Assembly (NCBI GenBank): GCA_017305715.1
Contig: JAFKKG010000013.1
Location: 310,001 to 374,000, forward strand
Reading direction: 5' to 3'
Source: Hyphomicrobiales bacterium
GTDB taxonomy: Bacteria; Pseudomonadota; Alphaproteobacteria; Rhizobiales; Xanthobacteraceae
DNA: 64,000 bases
The translations under genes were made by a program, and so were the position numbers. Positions 9,823 through 18,107 of this stretch are shown here, piece after piece (positions within the stretch are counted from its first letter, which is position 1; each line of letters starts with the position of its first letter). The notes below the pieces were generated by a model. It saw nothing but the letters and a program-made list of their open reading frames with translations. It ran no database searches and was not told where the DNA came from.

Positions 9823-10752
9823 TCACGCCGGCGCCGCTTCCCTGCGGGGCATGGTCCCGATCGCGATGCCGCCCAGGATCAGCAGCATCGCGACGACCAG
9901 GTCGGTGGTAACCGTCTCGCCGAGAATGATCGCCGAGCTTGCGACCCCGAACACGGGTGTCGCGAGCAGTCCGAGCGAGGTGACGACGGCGGGCAGGCTG
10001 CGGTTGACGGTCGCCATCGCCCAATAGGCCAATGCCGTTCCGATGACCCCGCTGAACAGAAACAGCCCAACCAGCTTCGCGTTCCATTCCAGATGTGGAG
10101 CCCCATCCTTGAGAAACGCCAGCGCGGAGACCACCAGCGTGGCGAGCAGCGCTTGCCAGAACCCCAACTGGAACGGCGTGGAAATCCAGCGGTGCGCGCG
10201 CACATAGACGATGCTGACGGCCCAGCACATGGCGGCCAGCAGGATGCAGCCGCTTCCGGCCAGGGTGTTGGCGTCGGTCCAATCGAAGGCGAGCGGGTTG
10301 AACATGACCGCGAGACCGGCAAGGCCGATCGCCATTCCCAGCGAACGCGAAGGCGTCATCCGCTCGCCGAGGAACAGCCAGGCCGCAGGCATCACCCAGA
10401 GCGGCGTCGTGTAGCCGAGCACGATCGAACGGCCGACAGCGGCGAATTGCAGCCCGAATGCGACCAGCGTCGAAAACGCCACCATGTGAAATATCGAATT
10501 GACGAAGATGACGGGCAGGTCGCCCCGCCGCGGCACGATCATCTCGCCCCGCGCAAGCAGAAGCGCGCCCAGCGCCACCGTGGCAATGCCGGAACGGATC
10601 GCCGTGATCCACAGCGGCGAAGCGCTTTGCACCAGCGTCTTGGTAATCGTCCAGTTGAGGCCCCAGGCGATCACGATCACCGCGAACAGCAGCAGCGCGC
10701 TGCGATGCGATATCTGGGGCTGCATCCTGATTCCGTCGGTTGGCATTGCCAC
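9823..10752 (-). CDS. EamA/DMT-family transporter
   Basis: A 309-residue inner-membrane protein with ten predicted helices in two EamA repeats (AWGLNWTITKTLV in the first, ALAYWAMATVNRSLPA in the second). DMT members usually export amino acids or other small metabolites. It is divergently transcribed from a MocR regulator 65 bases away, the usual arrangement for a regulated DMT exporter. Starts at 10752 (MAMPTDG) or 10725 (MQPQISH) are both possible. Confidence 0.9.
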   Translation of the reverse strand: MAMPTDGIRMQPQISHRSALLLFAVIVIAWGLNWTITKTLVQSASPLWITAIRSGIATVALGALLLARGEMIVPRRGDLPVIFVNSIFHMVAFSTLVAFGLQFAAVGRSIVLGYTTPLWVMPAAWLFLGERMTPSRSLGMAIGLAGLAVMFNPLAFDWTDANTLAGSGCILLAAMCWAVSIVYVRAHRWISTPFQLGFWQALLATLVVSALAFLKDGAPHLEWNAKLVGLFLFSGVIGTALAYWAMATVNRSLPAVVTSLGLLATPVFGVASSAIILGETVTTDLVVAMLLILGGIAIGTMPRREAAPA

Positions 10753-10817
10753 GGCCGACCATAGCCTTGACTGGCATACACAACAGGTCCATTTCTAGAA
10801 AAATCATTGGGCCAGTT
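10753..10817. promoter_or_regulatory. Divergent promoter with MocR-type direct repeats
   Basis: The 65-base interval between the DMT transporter and the MocR gene holds two direct copies of a decamer-like element, AGGTCCATTT at 10785-10794 and GGGCCAGTTA at 10809-10818, about 24 bases apart. A TTGACT hexamer sits at 10767-10772. MocR/PdxR-type regulators generally bind direct repeats in the divergent control region, so these are the likely operators. No -10 box is convincing. Confidence 0.45.
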
Positions 10818-12311
10818 ATGCCGAGCCTGTTGTCCGGAACCGTCAATCTGAAGTTCGTGCCGCAGGACGGCGGCCGTCTGACGCGCCAGATCTACGATCG
10901 CCTGCGATCGGCCATCCTGTCCGGCGCTTTGCCGCAAGGTTACCGGCTGCCGTCCAGCCGCGTGCTGGCGCAGGACTTTCAGGTTTCGCGCAACACCGTC
11001 TCGTCCGTCATCGATCAGCTCGCGGTCGAGGGGTATGTCGCCGTTGCGCGCGGGCGCCGCCCGGTGGTCGCGGCACTCGAGAAGGTGCGGTTGATCTCCG
11101 CCGATGCGTCCGGTCACCAGGATTCCGGCCCGGTGCGAATCTCGCGCTGGGCGAGGCAAGTCAGCCGGTCAGACCGGCATTTCACCAACGAGGGGCGGCC
11201 GCAGCCATTTGCGCCCGGACTTGCCGACGCGCGCGAATTTCCGCACGAGGTGTGGGCGCGCTGCCTGCGCCGGGCCGCGGGCAGCCGGCATCGTTCGAGG
11301 GCGATCGGCGCCAACCATCCGGCGCTCCGCGCCGCATTGCTCAGCCACCTCGTGGAACACCGCGGCGTCAAGGCCGATGCGCGGCGGCTGATCATCACGT
11401 CGTCGGCCCAGGCCGCCATCGAACTGATCTCACGCGTCATCCTTAACGCCGGCGATCTGGCATGGATCGAAAGCCCCGGCTATGGCGGCGCACGGGTGGC
11501 GCTGGAAGCGACGGGCGCGCGTGTCCGGGGTATCACGCTCGACCGCAGCGGATTGCGGCTTGCGGGGCGGGCCGATCGGCCGCGGCTGATATTCTGCACC
11601 CCTTCCCATCAATATCCGACGGGAAGGTTGATGCCGATCAAGCGGCGGCAGGAATTGCTGGCATTCGCCGCGGAGGCTGGTGCGGCCATCATCGAGGACG
11701 ATTACGACAGCGAGTTTCACTTCGACGGGCGGCCGGTGGTCGCCTTGCAGGGTCTCGATACGTCCGGCAATGTCTTCTATGTCGGAACGTTCTCGAAATC
11801 GATGCTGCCCGACATCCGCGTTGGGTACGCCATCGTGCCTGATCGCTTCGTCGACACATTCGAGCGGGCGCAGCGCCACACCGGCCAGATGGTGACGGGA
11901 GCGACCCAGGGCGCATTGGCGGAATTCATCGGCGATGGCGACTTTGCGACGCATATTCGCCGGATGACCCGAATCTATCGCGGCCGTCGTGATCGGCTCG
12001 CGACTGCGTTGGCATCGGCGGCGGGTGACAGACTGGCGATCACGCCGCCGGCCGGCGGCATGCAACTGCTCGCCCGGCTCGAACCGGGATCGGATGATGG
12101 CCCTCTGGTGGCCGATCTTGCCAGCGTCGGAATCACGGCGCGACCGCTGTCGCGTCATTTCACCGGAAAGGCCACCGAGCACGGCTTGTTTCTTGGATTC
12201 GCCGCCTGGAATGATGCCGAAATCGATGCCGGCGCTGACCTCATCGGCAAGACGCTGGCAAAAATCGCCGCGGGCGGTGAGGCGCGCGCGAAGACGCGCT
12301 CGTTACCATGA
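10818..12311 (+). CDS. MocR-family transcriptional regulator (GntR HTH + aminotransferase-like domain)
   Basis: 497 residues. The N-terminal GntR winged helix (RLTRQIYDRLRSAILSG ... LPSSRVLAQDFQVSRNTV) spans about residues 20-80. A fold-type I aminotransferase domain follows, with the PLP-binding Lys327 in FSKSMLPDIRVGY and the YDSEFHFDGRP block. MocR proteins use bound PLP adducts of amino compounds to control neighbouring genes; here that is probably the divergent DMT exporter. ATG 10818 was chosen because it begins the conserved region; an upstream in-frame ATG at 10740 would place the start inside the divergent gene. Confidence 0.92.
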   Translation: MPSLLSGTVNLKFVPQDGGRLTRQIYDRLRSAILSGALPQGYRLPSSRVLAQDFQVSRNTVSSVIDQLAVEGYVAVARGRRPVVAALEKVRLISADASGHQDSGPVRISRWARQVSRSDRHFTNEGRPQPFAPGLADAREFPHEVWARCLRRAAGSRHRSRAIGANHPALRAALLSHLVEHRGVKADARRLIITSSAQAAIELISRVILNAGDLAWIESPGYGGARVALEATGARVRGITLDRSGLRLAGRADRPRLIFCTPSHQYPTGRLMPIKRRQELLAFAAEAGAAIIEDDYDSEFHFDGRPVVALQGLDTSGNVFYVGTFSKSMLPDIRVGYAIVPDRFVDTFERAQRHTGQMVTGATQGALAEFIGDGDFATHIRRMTRIYRGRRDRLATALASAAGDRLAITPPAGGMQLLARLEPGSDDGPLVADLASVGITARPLSRHFTGKATEHGLFLGFAAWNDAEIDAGADLIGKTLAKIAAGGEARAKTRSLP

Positions 12312-12317
12312 GGAACT

Positions 12318-13253
12318 TCACGCCGCGGGACGAAAGTGTCCCGGCGAATGCTTGGTGTCACGCCGGATCAGGCGGCGCAGGGTGGACGGCTCCGCATATC
12401 CTATCCTTCGGGCGATTTCCTCGACCGACAGGCGCGTGGTCTCGAGCAGGGTTCTTGCGGTCTCGAGCCGGATGCGCTGAACGAATTGAATAGGCGATAC
12501 GCCGCAGGTCGCTGCGACGCGCCGGGCAAACGTGCGTGGTGCCAGAGCGACGGCCTCGGCCAGTTCCTCCATCGCAAAATCGCGCGCGATGTTGTGGCGA
12601 ACCCATTTTTCCGCTCGCGCGATCTTCGGGTCCTGGCTCGCCAGAAAATTAATCGCCATGAAGGGGACTTGGGAGCGCCGCTGATCCAGAAGCAGATAAT
12701 TGGCGCAGGTATGGGCGAGTTTCGGTCCGGCGAACTTGCCGACGATGGCAAGCATCAGGTCCATCTGCGCCATCGCCGCACCACCGGTTGCGATCGGCCA
12801 GTCGGCGACGACGATCCGGTCGGTCGCGAGGTCGATCATCGGATAACGCTGGTGAAACAGCGGTGCGAGCCACCATGTCGTGGTCGCTCGCCGGCCATTC
12901 AGCAGGCCGGTTTCCGCGAGCAGGAAGGTGCTCGCGCAGCCTGCGGCGAGCGTGGCGCCGGTCTCGAACGATTGAGTGAGCATGTCGGTTGCGCGACGGC
13001 AGGCCGGGCTCTTCAGTTTCGCTTCGAGTTGCTCCGCCGACGCAACTCCGAGGCCGAGGCCCGGGACAATGACGAGGTCGGTGCTGCGCGGCCTGTCGCG
13101 GCGCCGGCGCGGCCCGTAGCACACCGTCGTGACATTGAACGGCGGGGCGCGCCCAGCCGTCTTGCTGATCTGGTTGGCCGTCGCCATCACGTCATGGGTG
13201 ATGGCAGCGCCTGACGCCAGGCAGCCCTCGATTTCGACGACGGTCACCCTCAT
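12318..13253 (-). CDS. GlxA-like transcriptional regulator (DJ-1/PfpI domain + AraC HTH)
   Basis: 311 residues. The N-terminal DJ-1/GATase1-like domain (VTVVEIEGCLASGAAITHDV, with ATLAAGCASTFLLAE carrying the nucleophile-elbow Cys) is followed by a C-terminal AraC HTH pair (MEELAEAVALAPRTFARRV and LSVEEIARRIGYAEPSTL). The ATG at 13253 begins the conserved fold; a longer in-frame reading has a basic, unrelated leader. It is divergent from the dienelactone-hydrolase-like gene 98 bases away, its likely target. It converges on the MocR gene, with only 6 bases between. Confidence 0.88.
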   Translation of the reverse strand: MRVTVVEIEGCLASGAAITHDVMATANQISKTAGRAPPFNVTTVCYGPRRRRDRPRSTDLVIVPGLGLGVASAEQLEAKLKSPACRRATDMLTQSFETGATLAAGCASTFLLAETGLLNGRRATTTWWLAPLFHQRYPMIDLATDRIVVADWPIATGGAAMAQMDLMLAIVGKFAGPKLAHTCANYLLLDQRRSQVPFMAINFLASQDPKIARAEKWVRHNIARDFAMEELAEAVALAPRTFARRVAATCGVSPIQFVQRIRLETARTLLETTRLSVEEIARRIGYAEPSTLRRLIRRDTKHSPGHFRPAA

Positions 13254-13351
13254 GTCAAAAAATCCTCGAATAATGTCATTTCTGACACTAGGCGACCCGG
13301 CGCGGAATCGCAATGATCGGAGATCGGTCTTTGCGCGCAGGGAGTACGCCA

Positions 13352-14170
13352 ATGCCAACTCGATCCATGATGCAGGACGATCTACTCGAGGATTTTGAGC
13401 GTCGCGAGATCGCGCTCGATGGCGTCACCAAGGCAGTGCATGTCGCAGGTCGTGGGCCCGCGGTCATTGTAATGACGGAAATGCCGGGTATCAGCCCACA
13501 TGTAGCGCGTTTTGCCCGCTGGGTGCGCGACGCCGGGTTCACCGTCTACATGCCCTCGCTGTTCGGCCGCGACGGCGCGGTTCCGAATGCCGAAGAGGGC
13601 GCGATTGTCTTTCAACGCGCCTGTGTAAGCGCCGAGTTCCGGGCGCTGGCCGCCAATCAATCGAGTCCGGTGACGAAGTGGCTGCGGTCGCTGGCGAGAT
13701 TTGCGCACGGCGAGTGCGGCGGTCCCGGCGTCGGCGCCATCGGAATGTGCTTTACCGGAAATTTCGCGCTGACGATGATGTTGGAGCCGTCGATGCTGGC
13801 GCCGGTGCTTTCCCAGCCGTCGCTGCCGCTCAACGATCCGGCCGGCATCGATATCGCGCCGGATGAAGTCAAGGCGGTGCGCGAACGGCTCGACCGCGAA
13901 AACCTGACCGTGCTGGCCTATCGCTTCGAGGGCGACAAGTTTTGCATGGCGCAGCGCTTTGCGGCCTATCAGGCGGTGCTTGGCGACCGTTTTATTGGCC
14001 GGGTACTCCCCGACAATGCGGCGAACAAGGATGTCCCGCCGTTTTTCGAACGATACGTCACGACGCCGCATAGCGTCGTCACCGCTCACCTGATCGACCA
14101 GGCTGGCCAGCCGACCATCGCCGCGCGCGACGAGATTTTGGGATTCTTCAAGCAGCGGTTGGCTTCCTGA
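13352..14170 (+). CDS. Dienelactone hydrolase family protein
   Basis: 272-residue alpha/beta hydrolase. The nucleophile-elbow Cys133 is in IGMCFTGNF (the DLH pattern is G-x-C-x-G), and a late His lies in HSVVTAHLID. The PAVIVMTEMPGISPHVARFA segment matches the oxyanion/early strand of DLH. Members open lactones of the chlorocatechol pathway, but many act on other esters. The start was chosen for the GGGAG about 7 bases upstream. The divergent GlxA-like gene probably regulates it. Confidence 0.85.
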   Translation: MPTRSMMQDDLLEDFERREIALDGVTKAVHVAGRGPAVIVMTEMPGISPHVARFARWVRDAGFTVYMPSLFGRDGAVPNAEEGAIVFQRACVSAEFRALAANQSSPVTKWLRSLARFAHGECGGPGVGAIGMCFTGNFALTMMLEPSMLAPVLSQPSLPLNDPAGIDIAPDEVKAVRERLDRENLTVLAYRFEGDKFCMAQRFAAYQAVLGDRFIGRVLPDNAANKDVPPFFERYVTTPHSVVTAHLIDQAGQPTIAARDEILGFFKQRLAS

Positions 14171-14195
14171 CTTCCTGGAAGCGCTCAGCCGCACC

Positions 14196-15116
14196 TCACC
14201 GCCACGGCGGCTTCGGTGAGAATTGCTTCTTCAGGTGGCCGATGAAGGCGTTGACGCGGGTGGAGATGCCTCGCCGGGCCGAAACCAGCGCCATCACATG
14301 GGCCGGCTCGAATTCCCACCCTGTCAATATCCTCTTCAGTTCGCCGCGTTCGATCGACGGCGCGGCGTCCCATTCGGAGCGCAGCACACAGCCGAGCCCC
14401 GTGATCGCCCAATTGCGGACGACTTCGCCGTCATTGCTTTTGAGATCGGGCGCGATCCTGATCGACTGCAGTTTCCCCGGCTTGCCGCGCCCGCGGGATT
14501 TCTTTCGGTAGCGCCATAAGCAGACGTCCTCTTCATTCTCCTGGATGCTGAGGCAGGCATGTTGCAGCAACTGCCTGGGCTCCGTCGGCATACCGTGAGC
14601 GGCCAGATATTTCGGGCTGGCGCAAACCCAGCGTTCGTTGCGGGCAATCAAATGCGCGACCCATGATGAGTCGCGTAATTCTCCGATGTGGATCACGACG
14701 TCCGCATCCTTGTTGGCCCGCCATGGATTTTCAGATAGCGCCAGGTCCAGATGCAGCGCGGGATGCGCCTGCGAGAATTCGGCGATGATGGGGGCGATGA
14801 ACGCGCGGCCGAAGCCAAAAGGTGCGACGATCCGCAGGCTGCCCGTCAATGCGCCGCTGTCGGCCCGCATGATCCCAGGCAGCGCGTCGACCCGGCTGAC
14901 CAGCGTCTGGGCTTCCGACACCAGCCGCTCGCCTTCGCTCGTAAACCTGACGTGGCGGGAGTTGCGGATGACGAGATTGACCCCGAGCTCGGCCTCCAGC
15001 TTCTTCAGGCGCATCGAGATCGCCGGTGGCGTGACATTGAGCGCGCGGGCCGCCGCGCTCATGGAGCCAGTCCGGTGCAGTGCCTCCACGAACCTGAGAT
15101 CATCAAGGCTGATCAT
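14196..15116 (-). CDS. LysR-family transcriptional regulator
   Basis: 306 residues. The N-terminal winged HTH (LDDLRFVEALHRTGSMSAAARALNVT, about residues 4-60) is followed by a two-lobed effector domain starting near residue 90 (GSLRIVAPFGFGRAFIAPI). It is divergent from the HAD/TctC/aldolase operon 69 bases away, the usual LysR geometry, so it probably controls that operon in response to a pathway metabolite. The convergent partner ends 25 bases away. Confidence 0.92.
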   Translation of the reverse strand: MISLDDLRFVEALHRTGSMSAAARALNVTPPAISMRLKKLEAELGVNLVIRNSRHVRFTSEGERLVSEAQTLVSRVDALPGIMRADSGALTGSLRIVAPFGFGRAFIAPIIAEFSQAHPALHLDLALSENPWRANKDADVVIHIGELRDSSWVAHLIARNERWVCASPKYLAAHGMPTEPRQLLQHACLSIQENEEDVCLWRYRKKSRGRGKPGKLQSIRIAPDLKSNDGEVVRNWAITGLGCVLRSEWDAAPSIERGELKRILTGWEFEPAHVMALVSARRGISTRVNAFIGHLKKQFSPKPPWR

Positions 15117-15185
15117 TCAGTTTTCCTGAACCAAATCTTCCGTAATCATGAAGCACGGATTTAGGACGGCGCGCTATAGTGCGGC

Positions 15186-15830
15186 ATGGAAAAAACGCAC
15201 CGCTTCCCGAAAGTGATCCTGTTCGATTTGCTGACGGCGCTGCTGGATTCATGGACGGTCTGGAACAAGGCCGCGGGGTCCGAGGCACAAGGGCGGGCCT
15301 GGCGGGCGGAATATCTGCGGCTGACCTATGGCTGCGGGGCCTACGTTCCCTATGAGGAGCTGGTGGCGGCCGCGGCCGAACGCGTCGGTCTTGAGGCCGG
15401 TGTGGCCCAGAAGCTGGAGCAGCTCTGGCCGGAATTGCCGGTCTGGAGCGGCGTGCAGGAAGCGCTTGATGCGATCGGGGGACGGGCGCGGCTCGGCGTC
15501 GTGACGAACTGTTCGAAGCGGCTGGGCAGGGTTGCCGCCGAAAGGTTGCGCACCCGATGGGACTGCGTCGTGACCGCGGAGGAAGCCGGTTACTACAAAC
15601 CCGACCCGAGGCCCTACCGATTTGCGCTCGAAGCGCTCGGCGTCAAGCCGCAAGAGGCGGCCTTTGTCGCGGGATCCGGGTACGACCTGATCGGCACCCA
15701 TGCCGTGGGCTTGCGCACCTATTGGCATAACCGGATCGGTCTCGCGCGGCCTGATGCCGCGCCGCCGGCGGACTTCGAGTCGCGAAATCTGGATCGACTG
15801 GTGCCTTGGCTGGAGGATGCGGAATGCTGA
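15186..15830 (+). CDS. HAD-superfamily hydrolase, haloacid dehalogenase-like
   Basis: 214 residues. The nucleophile Asp14 is in VILFDLLTALLDS. Motif II is VVTNCSK, the motif III Lys is in GYYKPDPRPY, and motif IV is VAGSGYDLIG, which is spaced like the SxNxxD of L-2-haloacid dehalogenases rather than the DxxxD of phosphatases. The real activity could be dehalogenase or phosphatase. It is first in the operon, and its stop lies inside the start of the TctC gene (7-base overlap). Confidence 0.82.
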   Translation: MEKTHRFPKVILFDLLTALLDSWTVWNKAAGSEAQGRAWRAEYLRLTYGCGAYVPYEELVAAAAERVGLEAGVAQKLEQLWPELPVWSGVQEALDAIGGRARLGVVTNCSKRLGRVAAERLRTRWDCVVTAEEAGYYKPDPRPYRFALEALGVKPQEAAFVAGSGYDLIGTHAVGLRTYWHNRIGLARPDAAPPADFESRNLDRLVPWLEDAEC

Positions 15831-16843
15831 TGGTGGCAAGGCAGGCGTGCGTTGGCCGGATCGCTCTTGCGGCGATGATGTTCGGTGCTGTTGCCGGGAG
15901 CGCGCACGCGCAGAACGCGACATCGAACGAAAAGGCGTTCCCGACGCGGTCGATCACGCTCATCGTTCCGTTTCCGGCGGGCGGTCCCAGCGACGCGGTG
16001 GCGCGGGCCGTCAGCCAGTCGATGGCGATGGATTTGGGCCAGAGTATCGTCGTCGAAAACATTGGTGGCGCCGGAGGGACCATCGGGCTTGCGAAATTCA
16101 TCAAGTCGCCGCCGGACGGGTACACGATTGCCTTCGGCACGGTCGGCACCCACGTGGCCAACGTCGCGCTCTACAAGAAACTGCCCTACGATCCGATTTC
16201 CGATTTCGACGCGATCGGGCCGGTAGGTGCGGCGCCGGTCATTCTGGTGGCGAGATCGACCTTGCCCGTCGCCGATCTGGCGGAGTTTGTTACCTACGCC
16301 AGGGCAAACATCGCCAAAATGACATTTGGCAGCGCCGGCGTGGGCTCGATCTCGCATTTGTCCTGCATCACGCTGTTGTCTTCGCTCAAACTCAACCTGA
16401 CCCATGTTCCGTACCGCGGCGTTGCGCCTGCGATGAACGATCTGATCGGTGGTCATACGGACTTCATGTGCGACCAGAGCACGACCTCGCTTCCCCAGAT
16501 TGCGGGTGGCGCGATCAAGGCGATTGCCGTTCTGAGCGCGCAGAAGCTGCCGCAGTTGCCCAACGTCGCCACTGCAGCCAGCGCCGGCTACAGCGATATC
16601 AATATCAGATCGTGGAATGCGCTTTTTCTTCCCAGGGGCGTGCCGGATGAAGCAAGGGCGCGTCTGGCCAAGGCACTTCGCTTTGCCTTGTCCGACAGGA
16701 ATTTGCGGGAGCAGATGGCGGCCGTCGGGGTCGACCTGCCGGACCCCGATAAGGCTGGCCCCGCCGAAGTCACGGCCCTGATCGAGAAGGGTATCAGGAA
16801 TGACGTGCCGGTGCTCCGGGCACGAGGGGAGCAACTGGATTGA
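15824..16843 (+). CDS. TctC/Bug-family tripartite tricarboxylate receptor
   Basis: 339 residues. The signal peptide (MLMVARQACVGRIALAAMM, AHAQ cleavage region) precedes complete Bug motifs FPTRSITLIVPFPAGGPSD, ENIGGAGGTIG and HVPYRGVAPAMNDLIGGH. The ATG at 15824 lies 7 bases after a GGAGG; ATG 15830 is an alternative. It overlaps the HAD gene and the next gene, so the three are translated from one message. It likely supplies the carboxylate handled by the two enzymes, but no TctAB permease is nearby. Confidence 0.92.
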   Translation: MLMVARQACVGRIALAAMMFGAVAGSAHAQNATSNEKAFPTRSITLIVPFPAGGPSDAVARAVSQSMAMDLGQSIVVENIGGAGGTIGLAKFIKSPPDGYTIAFGTVGTHVANVALYKKLPYDPISDFDAIGPVGAAPVILVARSTLPVADLAEFVTYARANIAKMTFGSAGVGSISHLSCITLLSSLKLNLTHVPYRGVAPAMNDLIGGHTDFMCDQSTTSLPQIAGGAIKAIAVLSAQKLPQLPNVATAASAGYSDINIRSWNALFLPRGVPDEARARLAKALRFALSDRNLREQMAAVGVDLPDPDKAGPAEVTALIEKGIRNDVPVLRARGEQLD

Positions 16844-17976
16844 GCACGCTGGCAAGTCTGGTCACGCCATCGGCGCTGATCGACGAGACGCGGATGATGC
16901 GGAACATTTCGCGCATGCAGGACCGCATGAATGCGCTGGGTATGCGCCTGCGTCCGCATGTCAAGACTTCGAAATGTGTCGAGGTCGCGCGGCGCCAGTT
17001 GGGGCAGGGTGCCCGAGGGATCACGGTCTCGACGTTGAAGGAGGCCGAGTGTTTCTTTGCCGCCGGGTTCAACGACATTCTGTATGCCGCGTGCATTCCG
17101 CCCAGCAAAGTTGATCGCGCGCTGGCGCTGCGCCGACGCGGCTGCGACCTCACGGTCATCGTGGATTCAATGGAGGCCGCCCGGTCGCTGGCCGAGACGG
17201 GACGCGCCAACGCTCACGCCTTCGACGTCATGATCGAGATCGATTCCGATGGCCACCGCTCCGGCGTCCGGGCCGGCGATCGGTTGCTGATCGATATCGC
17301 GCGCGAACTGACCGCTGGCGGAGCCAACCTGAAGGGCGTGCTCACCCACGCCGGAAGCTCATATGACTTGAATACATCCGACTCGCTGGAGCAATTGGCC
17401 GAACAGGAGCGGCGCGAAATCGTCGCGGCCGCGGAGCAGTTGCGGGCGGCCGGGTTTCCCTGCCCGGAGGTCAGTGTCGGATCGACGCCGACGGCGTTGT
17501 CGGCGACGAATCTACCCGGCGTCACCGAGGTGCGGGCGGGCGTGTACGTGTTTTTCGACCTTGTGATGTCGAATGTCGGGGTCTGCACGCCGCAGGATAT
17601 CGCGCTTTCGGTGCTCACCACCGTCATCGGTCATCAGGCGGAGAAAGGCTGGGTCATCGTCGACGCCGGATGGATGGCGATGAGTCGCGACCGCGGCACC
17701 GCCAAGCAGGCGCTCGACTATGGTTACGGCGCGGTGTGCGACGTGCACGGCGACATGATCTCGGGATATTCGGTCGCCGCCGCCAATCAAGAGCACGGCA
17801 TTATCAGCCACGGCGGCGGGTCTTCTGATCGGGATGTCGCCGAGCGCTTTCCCATCGGAAGCCTGCTCCGGATACTGCCAAACCACGCCTGCGCGACCGG
17901 GGCCCAGCACGGCGAGTATTGTCTCGTTGACGGCCAGGGGCAGATCAGCAGGTGGACCCGATTCAACGGTTGGTAA
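16840..17976 (+). CDS. D-threonine aldolase / D-serine dehydratase-like PLP enzyme
   Basis: A 378-residue fold-type III (alanine racemase-like) enzyme. PLP Lys42 is in RPHVKTSK. Residues for phosphate binding follow (GVLTHAGSSYD and VSVGSTPTA), and the C-terminal metal site is NHACATGAQH, where D-serine dehydratases and D-threonine aldolases bind a divalent metal through His and Cys. It would cleave or dehydrate a D-beta-hydroxy amino acid. TTG start at 16840 in a 4-base overlap with the TctC stop. Operon partners (HAD, Bug receptor) suggest an amino- or hydroxy-acid catabolic set. Confidence 0.87.
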   Translation: MSTLASLVTPSALIDETRMMRNISRMQDRMNALGMRLRPHVKTSKCVEVARRQLGQGARGITVSTLKEAECFFAAGFNDILYAACIPPSKVDRALALRRRGCDLTVIVDSMEAARSLAETGRANAHAFDVMIEIDSDGHRSGVRAGDRLLIDIARELTAGGANLKGVLTHAGSSYDLNTSDSLEQLAEQERREIVAAAEQLRAAGFPCPEVSVGSTPTALSATNLPGVTEVRAGVYVFFDLVMSNVGVCTPQDIALSVLTTVIGHQAEKGWVIVDAGWMAMSRDRGTAKQALDYGYGAVCDVHGDMISGYSVAAANQEHGIISHGGGSSDRDVAERFPIGSLLRILPNHACATGAQHGEYCLVDGQGQISRWTRFNGW

Positions 17977-18045
17977 TGGCCTGCGAATACCGATCCGGAA
18001 CGGCTCGACCCGGTCGCCAAATTGTATCAAGCTGATGCCCCGCAG

Positions 18046-18067
18046 CGGCTTCACGCCCGTGAAGCCG
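18046..18067. repeat. Perfect 10-bp hairpin after the aldolase-like gene
   Basis: CGGCTTCACG at 18046-18055 pairs perfectly with CGTGAAGCCG at 18058-18067 across a 2-base centre, between the aldolase-like gene stop and the epoxide hydrolase start. No T-tract follows, so it is either an imperfect terminator or a protein-binding palindrome for the downstream gene. Confidence 0.5.
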
Positions 18068-18107
18068 TTGTCCATCCTTGGCAGGCCGGGTATCGAGAGA
18101 GTTTTCC

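Noticed and set aside
15719-16855. Minus-strand frame over the TctC receptor at 15824
   Set aside because: The opposite strand has signal peptide and complete Bug motifs.
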